From Desulfosarcina alkanivorans (GTDB lineage: Bacteria > Desulfobacterota > Desulfobacteria > Desulfobacterales > Desulfosarcinaceae): a DNA stretch of 64,000 nucleotides. The notes beneath the pieces are model-generated. The model was not told where the DNA came from and ran no database searches. It saw only the letters and a list, made by a program, of their open reading frames with translations. Within the stretch, counting starts at the first letter, position 1; each line of letters opens with the position of its first letter. The position numbers and the translations under genes were made by a program. The stretch is taken from the NCBI RefSeq assembly GCF_009688945.1, contig NZ_AP021874.1:1612001-1676000 (forward strand). The letters run 5' to 3'. Positions 8,936 to 17,825 of the stretch are shown piece by piece.

Positions 8936-9835
8936 ATGTCCGCTTCCGCCATAGCTGCCCATTCCGCCCAGGCACCGCCCCACCCGCTGAAAGAATTCTG
9001 GCAATACTTCAATGAAAACAAGGGTGCTGTGGTGGGCCTCTATTTCATCCTCTTCATCACGGTCGTCGCCCTGTGTGCCCAGTTCATCGCCCCACACAGC
9101 CCCTTCGAGCAGTATCGCGACGCCATCCTGACCCCTCCGGCATGGCAGGAGGGCGGGTCCTGGACCTACCCGCTGGGAACCGATGACGTGGGGCGTGATA
9201 TCTTGTCCCGGTTAATATACGGCGCCCGTTTGAGCCTCTTCGTCGGCCTGCTGGTGGTCACGATCTCTCTGGCGGCGGGAATTCTCCTCGGTATTTGCTC
9301 AGGTTACATCGGCGGATATGCGGACACCATGGTCATGCGGCTCATGGACATCATGCTGGCCCTGCCCAGTTTACTGCTGGCCATGGCCATCGTGACGATC
9401 CTGGGTCCGAGCCTTCGAAACGCCATCCTGGCCATCGCCATCGTCGTACTGCCCCACTATGTTCGACTGACGCGGGCGTCGATGCTTTCCGAAAAGGCCA
9501 AAGACTATGTGACGGCTTCCCGCGTTTGTGGGGCCGGCCCCCTTCGGTTGATGTTTCTGGTGATCCTGCCAAACTGCATGGCCCCGCTGATTGTCCAGGC
9601 CACGTTGGGTTTTTCATCGGCCATCCTCGATGCGGCGGCATTGGGATTTTTAGGAATGGGAGCCCAACCGCCCATACCGGAATGGGGGGCCATGCTGGCC
9701 AATGCACTTCAATTTATCCAGCGGGCATGGTGGGTGGTCACCTTTCCCGGACTGGCTATCCTGTTGACCGTGTTGGCCTTCAACCTTGCCGGAGACGGGC
9801 TGCGCGATGCCCTTGATCCAAAATTGAAACGATGA
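8936..9835 (+). CDS. dppC: Dipeptide ABC transporter permease DppC
   Basis: The 299-residue permease has the N-terminal OppC-type segment ([17 protein letters not shown]), the periplasmic loop ending [19 protein letters not shown], and five further membrane segments. The coupling EAA motif is around [18 protein letters not shown]. It pairs with DppB. AGGAATTCC precedes the ATG, 7 bp after the dppB stop. Its stop overlaps the dppD start. Confidence 0.94.
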   Translation: MSASAIAAHSAQAPPHPLKEFWQYFNENKGAVVGLYFILFITVVALCAQFIAPHSPFEQYRDAILTPPAWQEGGSWTYPLGTDDVGRDILSRLIYGARLSLFVGLLVVTISLAAGILLGICSGYIGGYADTMVMRLMDIMLALPSLLLAMAIVTILGPSLRNAILAIAIVVLPHYVRLTRASMLSEKAKDYVTASRVCGAGPLRLMFLVILPNCMAPLIVQATLGFSSAILDAAALGFLGMGAQPPIPEWGAMLANALQFIQRAWWVVTFPGLAILLTVLAFNLAGDGLRDALDPKLKR

Positions 9836-10800
9836 TGGAACTGCTTGAAATAGAAAGACTATCTGTTGATTTCGCCGGATTCAAGGCGGTTGCGGACTTC
9901 GACCTCACAATCACCGGAGGCGAGGTGGTGGGCATCGTAGGCGAATCCGGATCCGGCAAAAGCGTCAGCCAGCTGGCCATGATGGGACTGATCCCCTATC
10001 CGGGCATCATCACTGCCAGCCACATGCGCTTTGACGGCAATGACCTGTTGAACATCCATCCAAAAAAACGCCGCCAACTGGTAGGCAAGGATATCGCCAT
10101 GATTTTCCAGGAGCCCATGACCAGTTTGAACCCGTGCTTCACGGTGGGCTTCCAGATCATGGAGGCACTTAAAACCCACGAGGGAGGGACCCGTGCATCC
10201 CGGCGGGACCGTACCATCGATTTACTCGACCAGGTGGGTATTCCGGCGCCGGAGGATCGCCTGGGAAACTTTCCCCATCAAATGTCCGGAGGCATGAACC
10301 AGCGGATCATGATCGCCATGGCCATCGCCTGTAACCCCCGCTTGCTGGTGGCTGATGAACCCACCACGGCATTGGATGTAACCATTCAGGCCCAGATCCT
10401 GGACCTTTTGCTGGACCTGCAGCGCAGCAAGAACATGGCGATGATCATCATCACCCACGACATGGCCGTCGTGGCCGAAACCGTTGAACGGGTGGTCGTC
10501 ATGTATGCCGGCCAGGTGGTTGAAAAAAACGCCGTGGACCCATTATTCGACCATCCAAGGCATCCGTATACCGCCGCACTGCTGGATGCGCTTCCGGAAA
10601 GGAGTGTCGGACTGCACCGTCTGCCCACCATTCCCGGTGTGGTGCCCGGGCGGTTTGACCATATCAAGGGATGCATCTTTCATCCACGCTGCCGTTTCGC
10701 ACAGAATCGATGCAGAACCGAATCGCCTGACCTGGTGTCCCATGGCAGTCGTGCCGTTCGCTGCCATTTCCCATTAGATCACGGAGCCCCCTCGACATGA
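9832..10800 (+). CDS. dppD: Dipeptide ABC transporter ATP-binding protein DppD
   Basis: The 322-residue ATPase has Walker [11 protein letters not shown], the signature MSGGMNQRI and Walker [13 protein letters not shown], followed by the OppD/DppD C-terminal extension. Its cysteine motif (GCIFHPRC...NRC) in related proteins can hold an iron-sulphur cluster. It powers peptide import together with DppF. The start overlaps the dppC stop by 4 bp and its own stop overlaps the dppF start, so the genes are translationally coupled. Confidence 0.94.
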   Translation: MMELLEIERLSVDFAGFKAVADFDLTITGGEVVGIVGESGSGKSVSQLAMMGLIPYPGIITASHMRFDGNDLLNIHPKKRRQLVGKDIAMIFQEPMTSLNPCFTVGFQIMEALKTHEGGTRASRRDRTIDLLDQVGIPAPEDRLGNFPHQMSGGMNQRIMIAMAIACNPRLLVADEPTTALDVTIQAQILDLLLDLQRSKNMAMIIITHDMAVVAETVERVVVMYAGQVVEKNAVDPLFDHPRHPYTAALLDALPERSVGLHRLPTIPGVVPGRFDHIKGCIFHPRCRFAQNRCRTESPDLVSHGSRAVRCHFPLDHGAPST

Positions 10801-11786
10801 GCAACAGTGAAGTGATTCGAACCATTGGGCTGGCACGTTACTACCAGGTTAAAACCGGTGGGCTGTTCAGCCCATCGCACGCCCTCAAAGCTCTGGATGG
10901 TGTATCTTTTTCGATCAACCGGGGAAAAACATTGGCGGTTGTGGGCGAGTCCGGGTGCGGCAAATCGACGCTTGCCCGTGTGGTTACCATGATCGAACCA
11001 CCAACTGACGGACAGTTAGAAATAGGCGGGATGGATGGAACCATAAAGGACAAATCACTGCGCCGCAAGCTGAGGACACAGGTGCAGATCATCTTTCAGG
11101 ATCCCTACGGATCGTTGAATCCCCGCAAGAAAGTGGGTGCTATCCTGGAAGAACCGCTCAAGATCAACACCGATCTTTCTGCTTCCCAGCGACAGGAGCA
11201 GGCATTGGCCATGATGGCAAAGGTAGGCCTGAGTCAGGAGCAGTACAGCCGGTATCCGCATATGTTCTCAGGTGGTCAGCGACAACGGATTGCCGTGGCA
11301 AGGGCGCTGATGCTCAAACCGGCCCTGGTGGTTGCCGATGAACCGGTATCAGCACTGGATGTATCGGTCCAGGCCCAGGCTCTCAATCTGCTCATGGATC
11401 TTCAGGAGGAAATGGATTTGGCCTATCTGTTCATTTCCCACGACCTTAGTGTGGTTCGCCTTATCTCCGACGACCTGATGGTCATGTACCTGGGAAGACC
11501 GGTTGAACAGGGTGAGAAGGAAACCATCTTCAACAAGCCGCTGCATCCTTATACCCGGGCGCTGATGGCCGCAACCCCCAAGGTGGAGAAAGCCGCCCGC
11601 GGAATCCGAACGCCGCTGAAAGGAGAGCTACCGTCCCCCTTGGATCCGCCAACGGGCTGTACTTTTCACAAACGCTGCCCCCACATGACCGACGTCTGCA
11701 CCCAGGAACGGCCCGCCCTGCGCCTGCTTGAAAACCGGCAGGTCGCCTGCCACCATGCGGAGTCAATTGCCCGGGCAGGCAATTGA
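10797..11786 (+). CDS. dppF: Dipeptide ABC transporter ATP-binding protein DppF
   Basis: The 329-residue second ATPase of the importer has Walker [13 protein letters not shown], the signature [15 protein letters not shown], Walker [15 protein letters not shown] and a C-terminal cysteine motif [14 protein letters not shown]. The start overlaps dppD by 4 bp (ATGA). It is the last gene of the operon and ends inside a 10-bp hairpin. Confidence 0.94.
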   Translation: MSNSEVIRTIGLARYYQVKTGGLFSPSHALKALDGVSFSINRGKTLAVVGESGCGKSTLARVVTMIEPPTDGQLEIGGMDGTIKDKSLRRKLRTQVQIIFQDPYGSLNPRKKVGAILEEPLKINTDLSASQRQEQALAMMAKVGLSQEQYSRYPHMFSGGQRQRIAVARALMLKPALVVADEPVSALDVSVQAQALNLLMDLQEEMDLAYLFISHDLSVVRLISDDLMVMYLGRPVEQGEKETIFNKPLHPYTRALMAATPKVEKAARGIRTPLKGELPSPLDPPTGCTFHKRCPHMTDVCTQERPALRLLENRQVACHHAESIARAGN

Positions 11787-11787
11787 C
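11762..11787 (+). terminator. Hairpin at the end of dppF
   Basis: GTCAATTGCC (11762-11771) and GGCAATTGAC (11778-11787) form a perfect 10-bp stem around a CGGGCA loop, with the dppF stop codon inside it. No U-run follows. It may end or protect the dpp mRNA and faces a convergent gene. Confidence 0.5.
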
Positions 11788-11833
11788 ACCGGATGCCGGA
11801 GTTCTCTCTTTTTCTATTGTCGGACGGTTATTC

Positions 11834-12718
11834 TTATCGTGCAGCTGCCGCCGCATATACGGGCATGAGGTTTTCAAACAGGGTCGCAATATCGCCGGCT
11901 ATACTTTGTTTCTTTTCTATGGCATCGCCTTTGGCCAACCGCTTCTCAATGCGCAGGTCCACGGCTGCCGACTTTCCTGCGGCCACTAAAAAGGCACTCA
12001 GGGAAACAACAGCGGTCTCTTTTTCATCCTGACCGCGCTGCACCCACTGCCCGTCTTTGGCTTCCAGTGTGCCATTGAAGCCCTGCTTGCTCAGGTCACA
12101 CAAATAAAGACCATGGGAACTGCACTGCTTATTCAGCCAGGAATCATTTTCGGGCTTATCCAGCCATGCCATCAACGCATGCCAGTCTCCCGCTTCGGTG
12201 CCCGATGGGTCGGGGGCGGGCGTTAGAACCCCATAAAAGAAGTCTGCCTCTTCAACACGGGCATAAAATTTGGATTGCAGTTTTATATCGGGCTGTTTCT
12301 GACGTGTAACATCCAGCCAACTGACTTCCGGTTTGCGCAACACGGCCCAGGAGTTGAACTTGAACTGTTTGCTTTTTAACCGCAGGGCAACCGCGCCGCC
12401 GAGTTGGCCCCGACCGCGCCAGGTGGTTTTGGACACGCTGTTGCTGAAGTCGTTTTCTTCTAAACCCTCAAAATGTTTTCCACCTTTGGAAGCCGACGCC
12501 TTCGCTTTTTTGGCTTTCTGGATTTTCTGAGCGGCCTCCAGTTCCTTTTCGAAACGCATTCGTTCGATGATGCGCTGCTGCAGGTCAATGGGAGTGGATA
12601 TTTCCTCGCCGTCCTCCCACCGGATATCCATGGAATCCCTGCGGATGGCAACCACCTCAAAGATCCCTTTCATATTTTCATATTTTTCACCGACTTCAAA
12701 TTTGATCTCTTCTGTCAT
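11834..12718 (-). CDS. Conserved hypothetical protein, 294 aa
   Basis: I do not recognise a named family. The first 50 residues look like a small beta-barrel (KOW/Tudor-like) module, with GEKYENMKGIFEVVAI followed by IRWEDGEEISTPIDLQ. A lysine/alanine-rich helix follows (residues about 58-80). The middle has TTWRGRGQLGGAVALRL and a stretch resembling a metal- or nucleic-acid-handling domain without clear ligands. The C-terminus ends in an alanine-rich helix. There is no signal peptide or membrane segment, so it is probably cytoplasmic. AAGGAG precedes the ATG. It is convergent with dppF and leads into a run of small unknown genes. Confidence 0.75.
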   Translation of the reverse strand: MTEEIKFEVGEKYENMKGIFEVVAIRRDSMDIRWEDGEEISTPIDLQQRIIERMRFEKELEAAQKIQKAKKAKASASKGGKHFEGLEENDFSNSVSKTTWRGRGQLGGAVALRLKSKQFKFNSWAVLRKPEVSWLDVTRQKQPDIKLQSKFYARVEEADFFYGVLTPAPDPSGTEAGDWHALMAWLDKPENDSWLNKQCSSHGLYLCDLSKQGFNGTLEAKDGQWVQRGQDEKETAVVSLSAFLVAAGKSAAVDLRIEKRLAKGDAIEKKQSIAGDIATLFENLMPVYAAAAAR

Positions 12719-12774
12719 GCAGTTCTCCTTGTGGTCAAATAAATGGAGACCACCTTCGTGCCTAAGCCAACGAC

Positions 12775-13131
12775 TTATTGGTCGTCGGACATTTCAGCAA
12801 CAAGCAGTTCTCTATCGTCAAAAAAAAGCTCAATGCAACGGTCTTCATTCCCTCTGGACAGGTCAATCACCGACTCGGCGATTTTGGTGGCGTAAGGTTC
12901 TATAAAGTACATGTTGGGTGTTCGTAATGCTTCGATCACTTCATTGCAGCCCCCATCGGCGGCACGGGCAATGATCTTGGCATCGTAGTCATGTTCGCAT
13001 ATCAGGTCGAAGTGGTCATCACGAAGCATTGCCGAGTCCACATTTTTGGTGTCTTTTTCCACTACGGCAAACTCTTTGATGTTCAGTGCGTCTTTCTTCC
13101 GCAACTGGCAAATGCGGTATTTCTGTCTCAT
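12775..13131 (-). CDS. Hypothetical protein, 118 aa
   Basis: The frame begins MRQKYRICQLRKKD and is rich in acidic residues, with one AADGGCNEVIEAL segment. It has no signal peptide or membrane helix, and I recognise no domain. The ATG at 13131 has GGAGAG upstream; the frame is open to 13230 but the extra residues are not supported. It lies 56 bp upstream of the 294-residue gene on the same strand, so the two may be co-transcribed. Confidence 0.65.
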   Translation of the reverse strand: MRQKYRICQLRKKDALNIKEFAVVEKDTKNVDSAMLRDDHFDLICEHDYDAKIIARAADGGCNEVIEALRTPNMYFIEPYATKIAESVIDLSRGNEDRCIELFFDDRELLVAEMSDDQ

Positions 13132-13415
13132 GGTTTCTCTCCAATGGCGTCGCATTGCAAGCATGTTGGTCGTTGCCATCTTCGCGGGGGTCCGGAAAAT
13201 GCGGCCCTTCAAACAAAAAAATCGGTACAACCGATATGCGGGGCCCTAAAAGGGATCAACAAGGCAAATGGCTGTTTAAAGCCTATATGGAACCTGAGCG
13301 TTTGTCAAACGTCCTCTGCCCGGCCTGGCACCGCGGACCGGGTTCAATCCGTTGACCGGACGCGCATATCCATGCATCTCCCGGCAGCGATGGCTGTTCT
13401 TTACGGCTCCGGTTT

Positions 13416-13724
13416 CTATTTGACGACCTTCAGTATGTTTCCGGCCAACAGCCGTTTTTGAAGTTCCTTCAAAAGAATGTAGGAGGCCTGCCCGGGTGTG
13501 ATGGTTTTGAGGTCTGCAGCGGCCAGGCATGACTTCATCAACAGATCATTGCCCGGAAGACGGAATTCGTTTCTCAGAAAAATGCCATAGGACTGGTGAA
13601 ACCTGATCAATGCAGCTTCATCCATATTGGCCAGGCGGGTTTTGTCTGCAAATGTCATATCCACCGCGAGACGATCCACGGCTTTCTCCACGGTGGACGG
13701 AAATTTATCCAGGAACGTGTTCAT
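13416..13724 (-). CDS. Small protein resembling DUF6794
   Basis: The 102-residue protein begins MNTFLDKFPSTVEKAVDRL, and has DKTRLANMDEAALIRFHQSYGIFLRNEF in two halves, followed by a helical tail. The FP.TVE.AVD.L opening and the FH...G..LRN.F core resemble the DUF6794 family as I remember it. The function is unknown and it is probably cytosolic. AGGA lies upstream of the ATG. It sits among other small unknown genes on the minus strand. Confidence 0.65.
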   Translation of the reverse strand: MNTFLDKFPSTVEKAVDRLAVDMTFADKTRLANMDEAALIRFHQSYGIFLRNEFRLPGNDLLMKSCLAAADLKTITPGQASYILLKELQKRLLAGNILKVVK

Positions 13725-13747
13725 GGGCAGAATCCTGCCATCAACCT

Positions 13748-14017
13748 TCAGCCGTCACAAGTAAAGGGATAAAAGTGAAAATAGCAATATCCGCCGGGGT
13801 CACCATACATCACTTCGGTTTCCATCATGCAGGATCCGATCATATTTCTGGATACTTCGGCATATTCGGCCCGTTTTTCTTCCTTTCGTTTGCATGCCAG
13901 GCAAATGGGCTGGTGGTCAAATACGGAAAGGATTCGTTGGTCAGAGGCGGACAGCTTGGCGTTGCATCGATAGCAGGCAACGGCACAGGACAATTCTTGC
14001 TCCCACGGGTCTTTCAT
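13748..14017 (-). CDS. Small cysteine-rich (zinc-ribbon-like) hypothetical protein
   Basis: The 89-residue product begins MKDPWEQELSCAVACYRCNA. It has a CYRC pair and, about 26 residues later, a CLACKRKEEKR pair, which together could bind zinc. The C-terminal part is aromatic and has further cysteines (YCYFHFYPFTC). No family is recognised. The ATG at 14017 has a purine-rich AAGGGGGG upstream; an ATG at 14041 would add eight residues. Confidence 0.55.
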   Translation of the reverse strand: MKDPWEQELSCAVACYRCNAKLSASDQRILSVFDHQPICLACKRKEEKRAEYAEVSRNMIGSCMMETEVMYGDPGGYCYFHFYPFTCDG

Positions 14018-14279
14018 GTTCCCCCCTTGTGATGTCGACAATTTTCAATGAATCGGCTTCATATTATGATAACGCCGGGACGGGTCTTTTTCAAGCCGCC
14101 TTCCGTTGATATGCGCCAACGGCAAAAGCCCAATGCAAGCATCAAGGGGCCTGTCGGACCGGAATTGAGGGCATAATCCGCTCCCGTCCGTCCTAATCGT
14201 TGGGCCTCTTTCTACTGCCGACCAAACACCGGGATCTACGTAAGAAACCGTCTTAATTTTGAAATTCGCACCCTTACCT

Positions 14280-14696
14280 TTACTGGCAAGGCCCCGTGCG
14301 CCGGCCTTTCATTTCGGTCACCATCACCCTTCCAGCCATATCCATGCTTATCCGTCCCTCGAACCGGTCGCCCTGGTAGGTGATCTTTCCTTTGCCCTTC
14401 ATCTCGCCGGCCTGTCCGTTGCACGTTATGGTCCAGGAGACGGTATTGCCGACCGTCTTGATGTCGGACACCTTGCAGTTGTCCTGCCCGGAGGCGTTGC
14501 CCTGAGGGACGGCATCCGCTTTGGTGATGCACTGGGAGAAAGTCATTGGCGGCATTGTCATGCCCTGCATCTTCACCTGAGAGGTGACCTCCCACATGCC
14601 GTCATCCAAATTCAATGCGGAAGCTGCGAATGCGACGTTGCAGGTGACCAAGAGTCCCGTAAGAATAGTAACCAAAAGCCTTTTTGCCATTTTCAT
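14280..14696 (-). CDS. DUF3617 domain secreted protein
   Basis: The 138-residue protein starts with a signal peptide (MKMAKRLLVTILTGLLVTCN, cleaved near AFA/AS). The mature part has LDDGMWEVTSQVKMQGM, a PPMTFSQCI segment, a CKV and ITCNG cysteine pattern, and ends GRRTGPCQ. This matches the DUF3617 family of periplasmic proteins of unknown function. AAGGAGATC precedes the chosen ATG. It has no close operon partner; the next gene downstream on this strand starts 260 bp away. Confidence 0.8.
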   Translation of the reverse strand: MKMAKRLLVTILTGLLVTCNVAFAASALNLDDGMWEVTSQVKMQGMTMPPMTFSQCITKADAVPQGNASGQDNCKVSDIKTVGNTVSWTITCNGQAGEMKGKGKITYQGDRFEGRISMDMAGRVMVTEMKGRRTGPCQ

Positions 14697-14809
14697 GATC
14701 TCCTTTTCAGCAGGTAACAGAGGATGATGAGTCCACCAACGCGATTGGAAATTATAAGGCCGGCCCAAGTTCCGACGCGCCTGAACAGGAACCGGCGCCC
14801 ATGCACCTT

Positions 14810-15820
14810 TCAACCATGCAAAATAGACCGATCCACAGCATCGGCACTGGCGGTGCCGGTGAGAACCATGGCAGCCTTCAATTCGCCGGCGATACGCGCG
14901 ATATACTGCGTCACACCTTCCTGAAGACCGCCAACGGCGGCAACGGAAAAGGGCCGGCCGATCAGGACGGCATCGGCGCCAAGGGCCAGCATTTTGAGAA
15001 GATCCCCACCCGTCCGAACCCCCCCGTCAGCCAGGATGGTGATCTGGCCCTTCACGGCGTCGGCGATCTCCGGAAGCACGTCGGCAGCTCCGGGGGTATG
15101 ATCCAGCACCCGCCCCCCATGATTGGACACGACGATGGCGCGTGCACCCGCCGCCACGGCCATCTGGGCATCCGCCACCGTCATCACACCCTTTAAAATG
15201 AACGGCACCTTGACCTGCTCGATGATTTCGCCAAGCCGCTGGGGTGATTTCGGAGAGACCGGACGGCCCATCTGCTTCAGGGTAATCAGCCCGGCGGCGT
15301 CGATATCCATTCCGATAATGGTGGCTCCGGCGGCCAGGGCCTTGTCCACTTTATCGAAAAACTCGGCATCCTCCCAGGGTTTGATGAACGGAATCCCTTT
15401 TCCCCCCAGTGCCTGAATGGCCCCGTAACCGGCCTGGTGTATGAAGTCCGGCACCCCGTCTCCGACACAGCCGAGTATACCGGCCGCAGTACAGCCGCCC
15501 AGGACGGCTGATATATAGGCGTCTTCCGTAATTTGCCCCCCCATGTTAAAGGAGACGCCGCCTATGGGCGCCGCCATAAGGGGTAACGCCAGGGATTGCC
15601 CCAAAAAATCGATGCCGGTATCCGGTTCCGAGACGTCATGCACCAGGCGCATATCAAACCGCACCGCCGCCAACGATTCCAGATTGGCCGCAAAAGCACT
15701 TCCGGTTCCCAACCCGCCCATGCCCGGTACTTCACCGGCACACGCCCGGCCATCACAGACCGGGCACACCCGGCAATATCCTTTCATTCGTTCCCTGGCC
15801 GCTTTCCTGATCTCTTTCAC
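14810..15820 (-). CDS. FMN-dependent alpha-hydroxy-acid oxidising protein with N-terminal four-cysteine motif
   Basis: The 336-residue TIM-barrel flavoprotein belongs to the lactate/glycolate oxidase family. FMN and substrate residues appear in LMAAPIGGVSF, PFILKGVMT, VVSNHGGRVLDHTPG (catalytic histidine and binding arginine) and ILADGGVRTGGDLLKMLALG. Unlike classical LldD (about 380 residues) it is shorter. It starts with cysteines at 16, 19, 22 and 27 (CRVCPVCDGRAC), which could bind a metal or Fe-S cluster. The start is GTG with AGGAATGCAAC upstream. The substrate cannot be told from sequence. It stands alone on its strand, with no electron-transfer gene beside it. Confidence 0.85.
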   Translation of the reverse strand: MKEIRKAARERMKGYCRVCPVCDGRACAGEVPGMGGLGTGSAFAANLESLAAVRFDMRLVHDVSEPDTGIDFLGQSLALPLMAAPIGGVSFNMGGQITEDAYISAVLGGCTAAGILGCVGDGVPDFIHQAGYGAIQALGGKGIPFIKPWEDAEFFDKVDKALAAGATIIGMDIDAAGLITLKQMGRPVSPKSPQRLGEIIEQVKVPFILKGVMTVADAQMAVAAGARAIVVSNHGGRVLDHTPGAADVLPEIADAVKGQITILADGGVRTGGDLLKMLALGADAVLIGRPFSVAAVGGLQEGVTQYIARIAGELKAAMVLTGTASADAVDRSILHG

Positions 15821-16030
15821 GTTGCATTCCTTTCTTCAGCAGTACGGCCTGCCCAACGCTTTTGGCTGTTAAATTGGCCGCTTCGCTTCGTTGACAAGAC
15901 GGCGATCACCATAGCCCTCATTGTTTTGAACCACAACGAAAAAATAATGATCACCTGTGACCGGATCTGTCACAACCGGGTGCTATTATCAGAACCATCG
16001 TAACGATCAACGCCTAACAGGAGGGATGCC

Positions 16031-16219
16031 ATGAGAAAACATGAACTGACCACCAATTATCACGACTACTTCGAGTATTACGGCAATACCGAAATCGAAC
16101 GAATCAGACAGCGGTCGGGCCGGACCCTGCGACGGGACTGGATCATCTTCGACAGCGTGGAAGAAGCCATGGACTTTTTCAACAGCAAGTGTGGTGAATT
16201 CGAGGGGTACTACGCCTGA
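16031..16219 (+). CDS. Small hypothetical protein, 62 aa
   Basis: A strong AGGAGGG precedes the ATG, supporting a real gene. The sequence begins MRKHELTTNYHDYFEYYG and continues with a basic helix and FDSVEEAMDFFN. It has no signal peptide or membrane segment, and no family is recognised. It is followed by a strong hairpin shared with the convergent dehydrogenase gene. Confidence 0.65.
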   Translation: MRKHELTTNYHDYFEYYGNTEIERIRQRSGRTLRRDWIIFDSVEEAMDFFNSKCGEFEGYYA

Positions 16220-16271
16220 CCGGCAACCGACCGGGCGTTCCGGGGGCGGCAGGCAGCCTCCAAACGGATAA

Positions 16272-16302
16272 GGCCCCCACTCGACGAAGTCGAGCGGGGG
16301 CC
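16272..16302. terminator. Strong hairpin between convergent genes
   Basis: GGCCCCCACTCGAC (16272-16285) pairs with GTCGAGCGGGGGCC (16289-16302) around a GAA loop, with one A-C mismatch. It lies between the small + strand gene and the minus-strand UDP-sugar dehydrogenase. Neither side has a long U-run, so termination may be only partly intrinsic. Confidence 0.6.
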
Positions 16303-16377
16303 GGTCATACCGGTCGTTAAGGGCGCTGCGGCGGTATAGGTTCCCAGGCACGCCCATGGCCTGGGTAAAGGACGAAA

Positions 16378-17688
16378 TTACAACCGCCAGTAGCAGATGC
16401 CCTGTTTTTCGGCTTCGACCGGATCGAAGGCACTTTTTACGTCCACGATCACGGCCTGGCCTTCGCCGCACAACCCGGCAAGCTGCGCCAGCCCCATATC
16501 CCGGTAGGGTTGATGGGAAACCGCCACCACCAGCGCATCCACCCCTTTGAGATCATCCAGGGTTTTCAGGTCAACATCGTAATAGGCCCTGGCCTCTGCG
16601 GGGTCTGCCAACGGATCGTGGACCAGGACCTCGATACCGTAATCCGCAAGCTCATGGATGATGTCAACCACACGGGTGTTGCGCAGGTCCGGCACGTCTT
16701 CCTTGAAGGTGATGCCGAGTACGCCGACACGGGTATGGTTGATCTGTTTGCCCTCCTGGATCATCAGTTTCACGAGCCGCTCGGCCACGTATTTTCCCAT
16801 ACCGTCGTTGATGCGCCGTCCGGCAAGGATCATTTCGGGGTGATAGCCGATGGACTCGGCCTTGAACGTCAGGTAGTAGGGGTCGACGCCAATGCAGTGT
16901 CCGCCCACCAGACCGGGCCTGAACGGCAGAAAATTCCATTTGGTGCCTGCCGCGTCCAGCACCGCAGCGGTATCGATGCCCATGATATCGAAAATCATGG
17001 AAAGCTCGTTCATCAGGGCGATGTTCAGGTCCCGCTGCGTATTCTCGATGACCTTGGCCGCCTCGGCCACCTTGAGGGTGGGTGCCACGTGGATACCTGC
17101 TTTTACCACCCTGCCGTAAACCTTTTCCAAAAGCCGGGCCGTGGCTGCGTCGGACCCGGAAACGATTTTCATGATCTTGTCAACGGTGTGCACCTTGTCA
17201 CCGGGGTTGATCCGTTCCGGAGAATACCCCACGGTAAAATCCCGGCCGAAGACCAGGCCCGATTCCCTTTCGAGGATCGGCACGCACACCTCTTCGGTGG
17301 CGCCGGGGTAAACCGTCGACTCGAAGACCACACAGCTGCCTTTGGCCAGGTGCCGGCCCGTGGATTCGGAGGCGCTGCGAAGGGGCGTCAGGTCAGGGAT
17401 GCGATACGCGTCGATGGGGGTGGGAACGGCAACGATAATCAGCCGGCAGTCATTCAGGGCAGCGGGGTCATCCGTGTAGGCCACGGTAGCGGCAGCCATC
17501 TCCTCGTCGGAGACCTCCAGGGTGCGGTCCTTTCCGGAGACCAGCTCGGCAATCCGGCTGGCTTTAAAATCGTAGCCCACCACATCGAAATGGCGGCACA
17601 AATGAACGGCCAGTGGCAGCCCGACATAGCCCAGACCGACCACGCCAATCTTCTCATCCCTCTGCATCAGCGATTCAAAGGTCAACAT
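16378..17688 (-). CDS. UDP-N-acetylglucosamine/mannosamine 6-dehydrogenase (TviB/WbpA/WecC type)
   Basis: The 436-residue nucleotide-sugar dehydrogenase oxidises the C6 of a UDP-HexNAc to a uronic acid using NAD. It has the Rossmann motif GVVGLGYVGLPLA, the VVFESTVYPG loop, the central AEAAKVIENTQRDLNIALMN helix and the catalytic cysteine in GLVGGHCIGVDPYYL. The product would feed surface polysaccharide synthesis. No glycosyltransferases are adjacent, so it is an orphan here. An in-frame GTG one codon earlier (17691) is better spaced from GAGGGGG and may be the true start. Confidence 0.92.
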   Translation of the reverse strand: MLTFESLMQRDEKIGVVGLGYVGLPLAVHLCRHFDVVGYDFKASRIAELVSGKDRTLEVSDEEMAAATVAYTDDPAALNDCRLIIVAVPTPIDAYRIPDLTPLRSASESTGRHLAKGSCVVFESTVYPGATEEVCVPILERESGLVFGRDFTVGYSPERINPGDKVHTVDKIMKIVSGSDAATARLLEKVYGRVVKAGIHVAPTLKVAEAAKVIENTQRDLNIALMNELSMIFDIMGIDTAAVLDAAGTKWNFLPFRPGLVGGHCIGVDPYYLTFKAESIGYHPEMILAGRRINDGMGKYVAERLVKLMIQEGKQINHTRVGVLGITFKEDVPDLRNTRVVDIIHELADYGIEVLVHDPLADPAEARAYYDVDLKTLDDLKGVDALVVAVSHQPYRDMGLAQLAGLCGEGQAVIVDVKSAFDPVEAEKQGICYWRL

Positions 17689-17825
17689 CACCCGTTTACC
17701 CCCTCTTTAAATAGTCCTCAAAAATACCGGCAACCATCTGCATTTACATGAAAACGAGCTGAACCGGGCCAACATACACCATATCCGCCCAAGATAAAAG
17801 CACCGATGAACTCTCGTCGTCCCCT

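Noticed and set aside
16510-17751. 413-codon open frame on the + strand
   Set aside because: It lies wholly opposite the UDP-sugar dehydrogenase, has a composition typical of antisense shadows (many G, H, D, R) and no domain.
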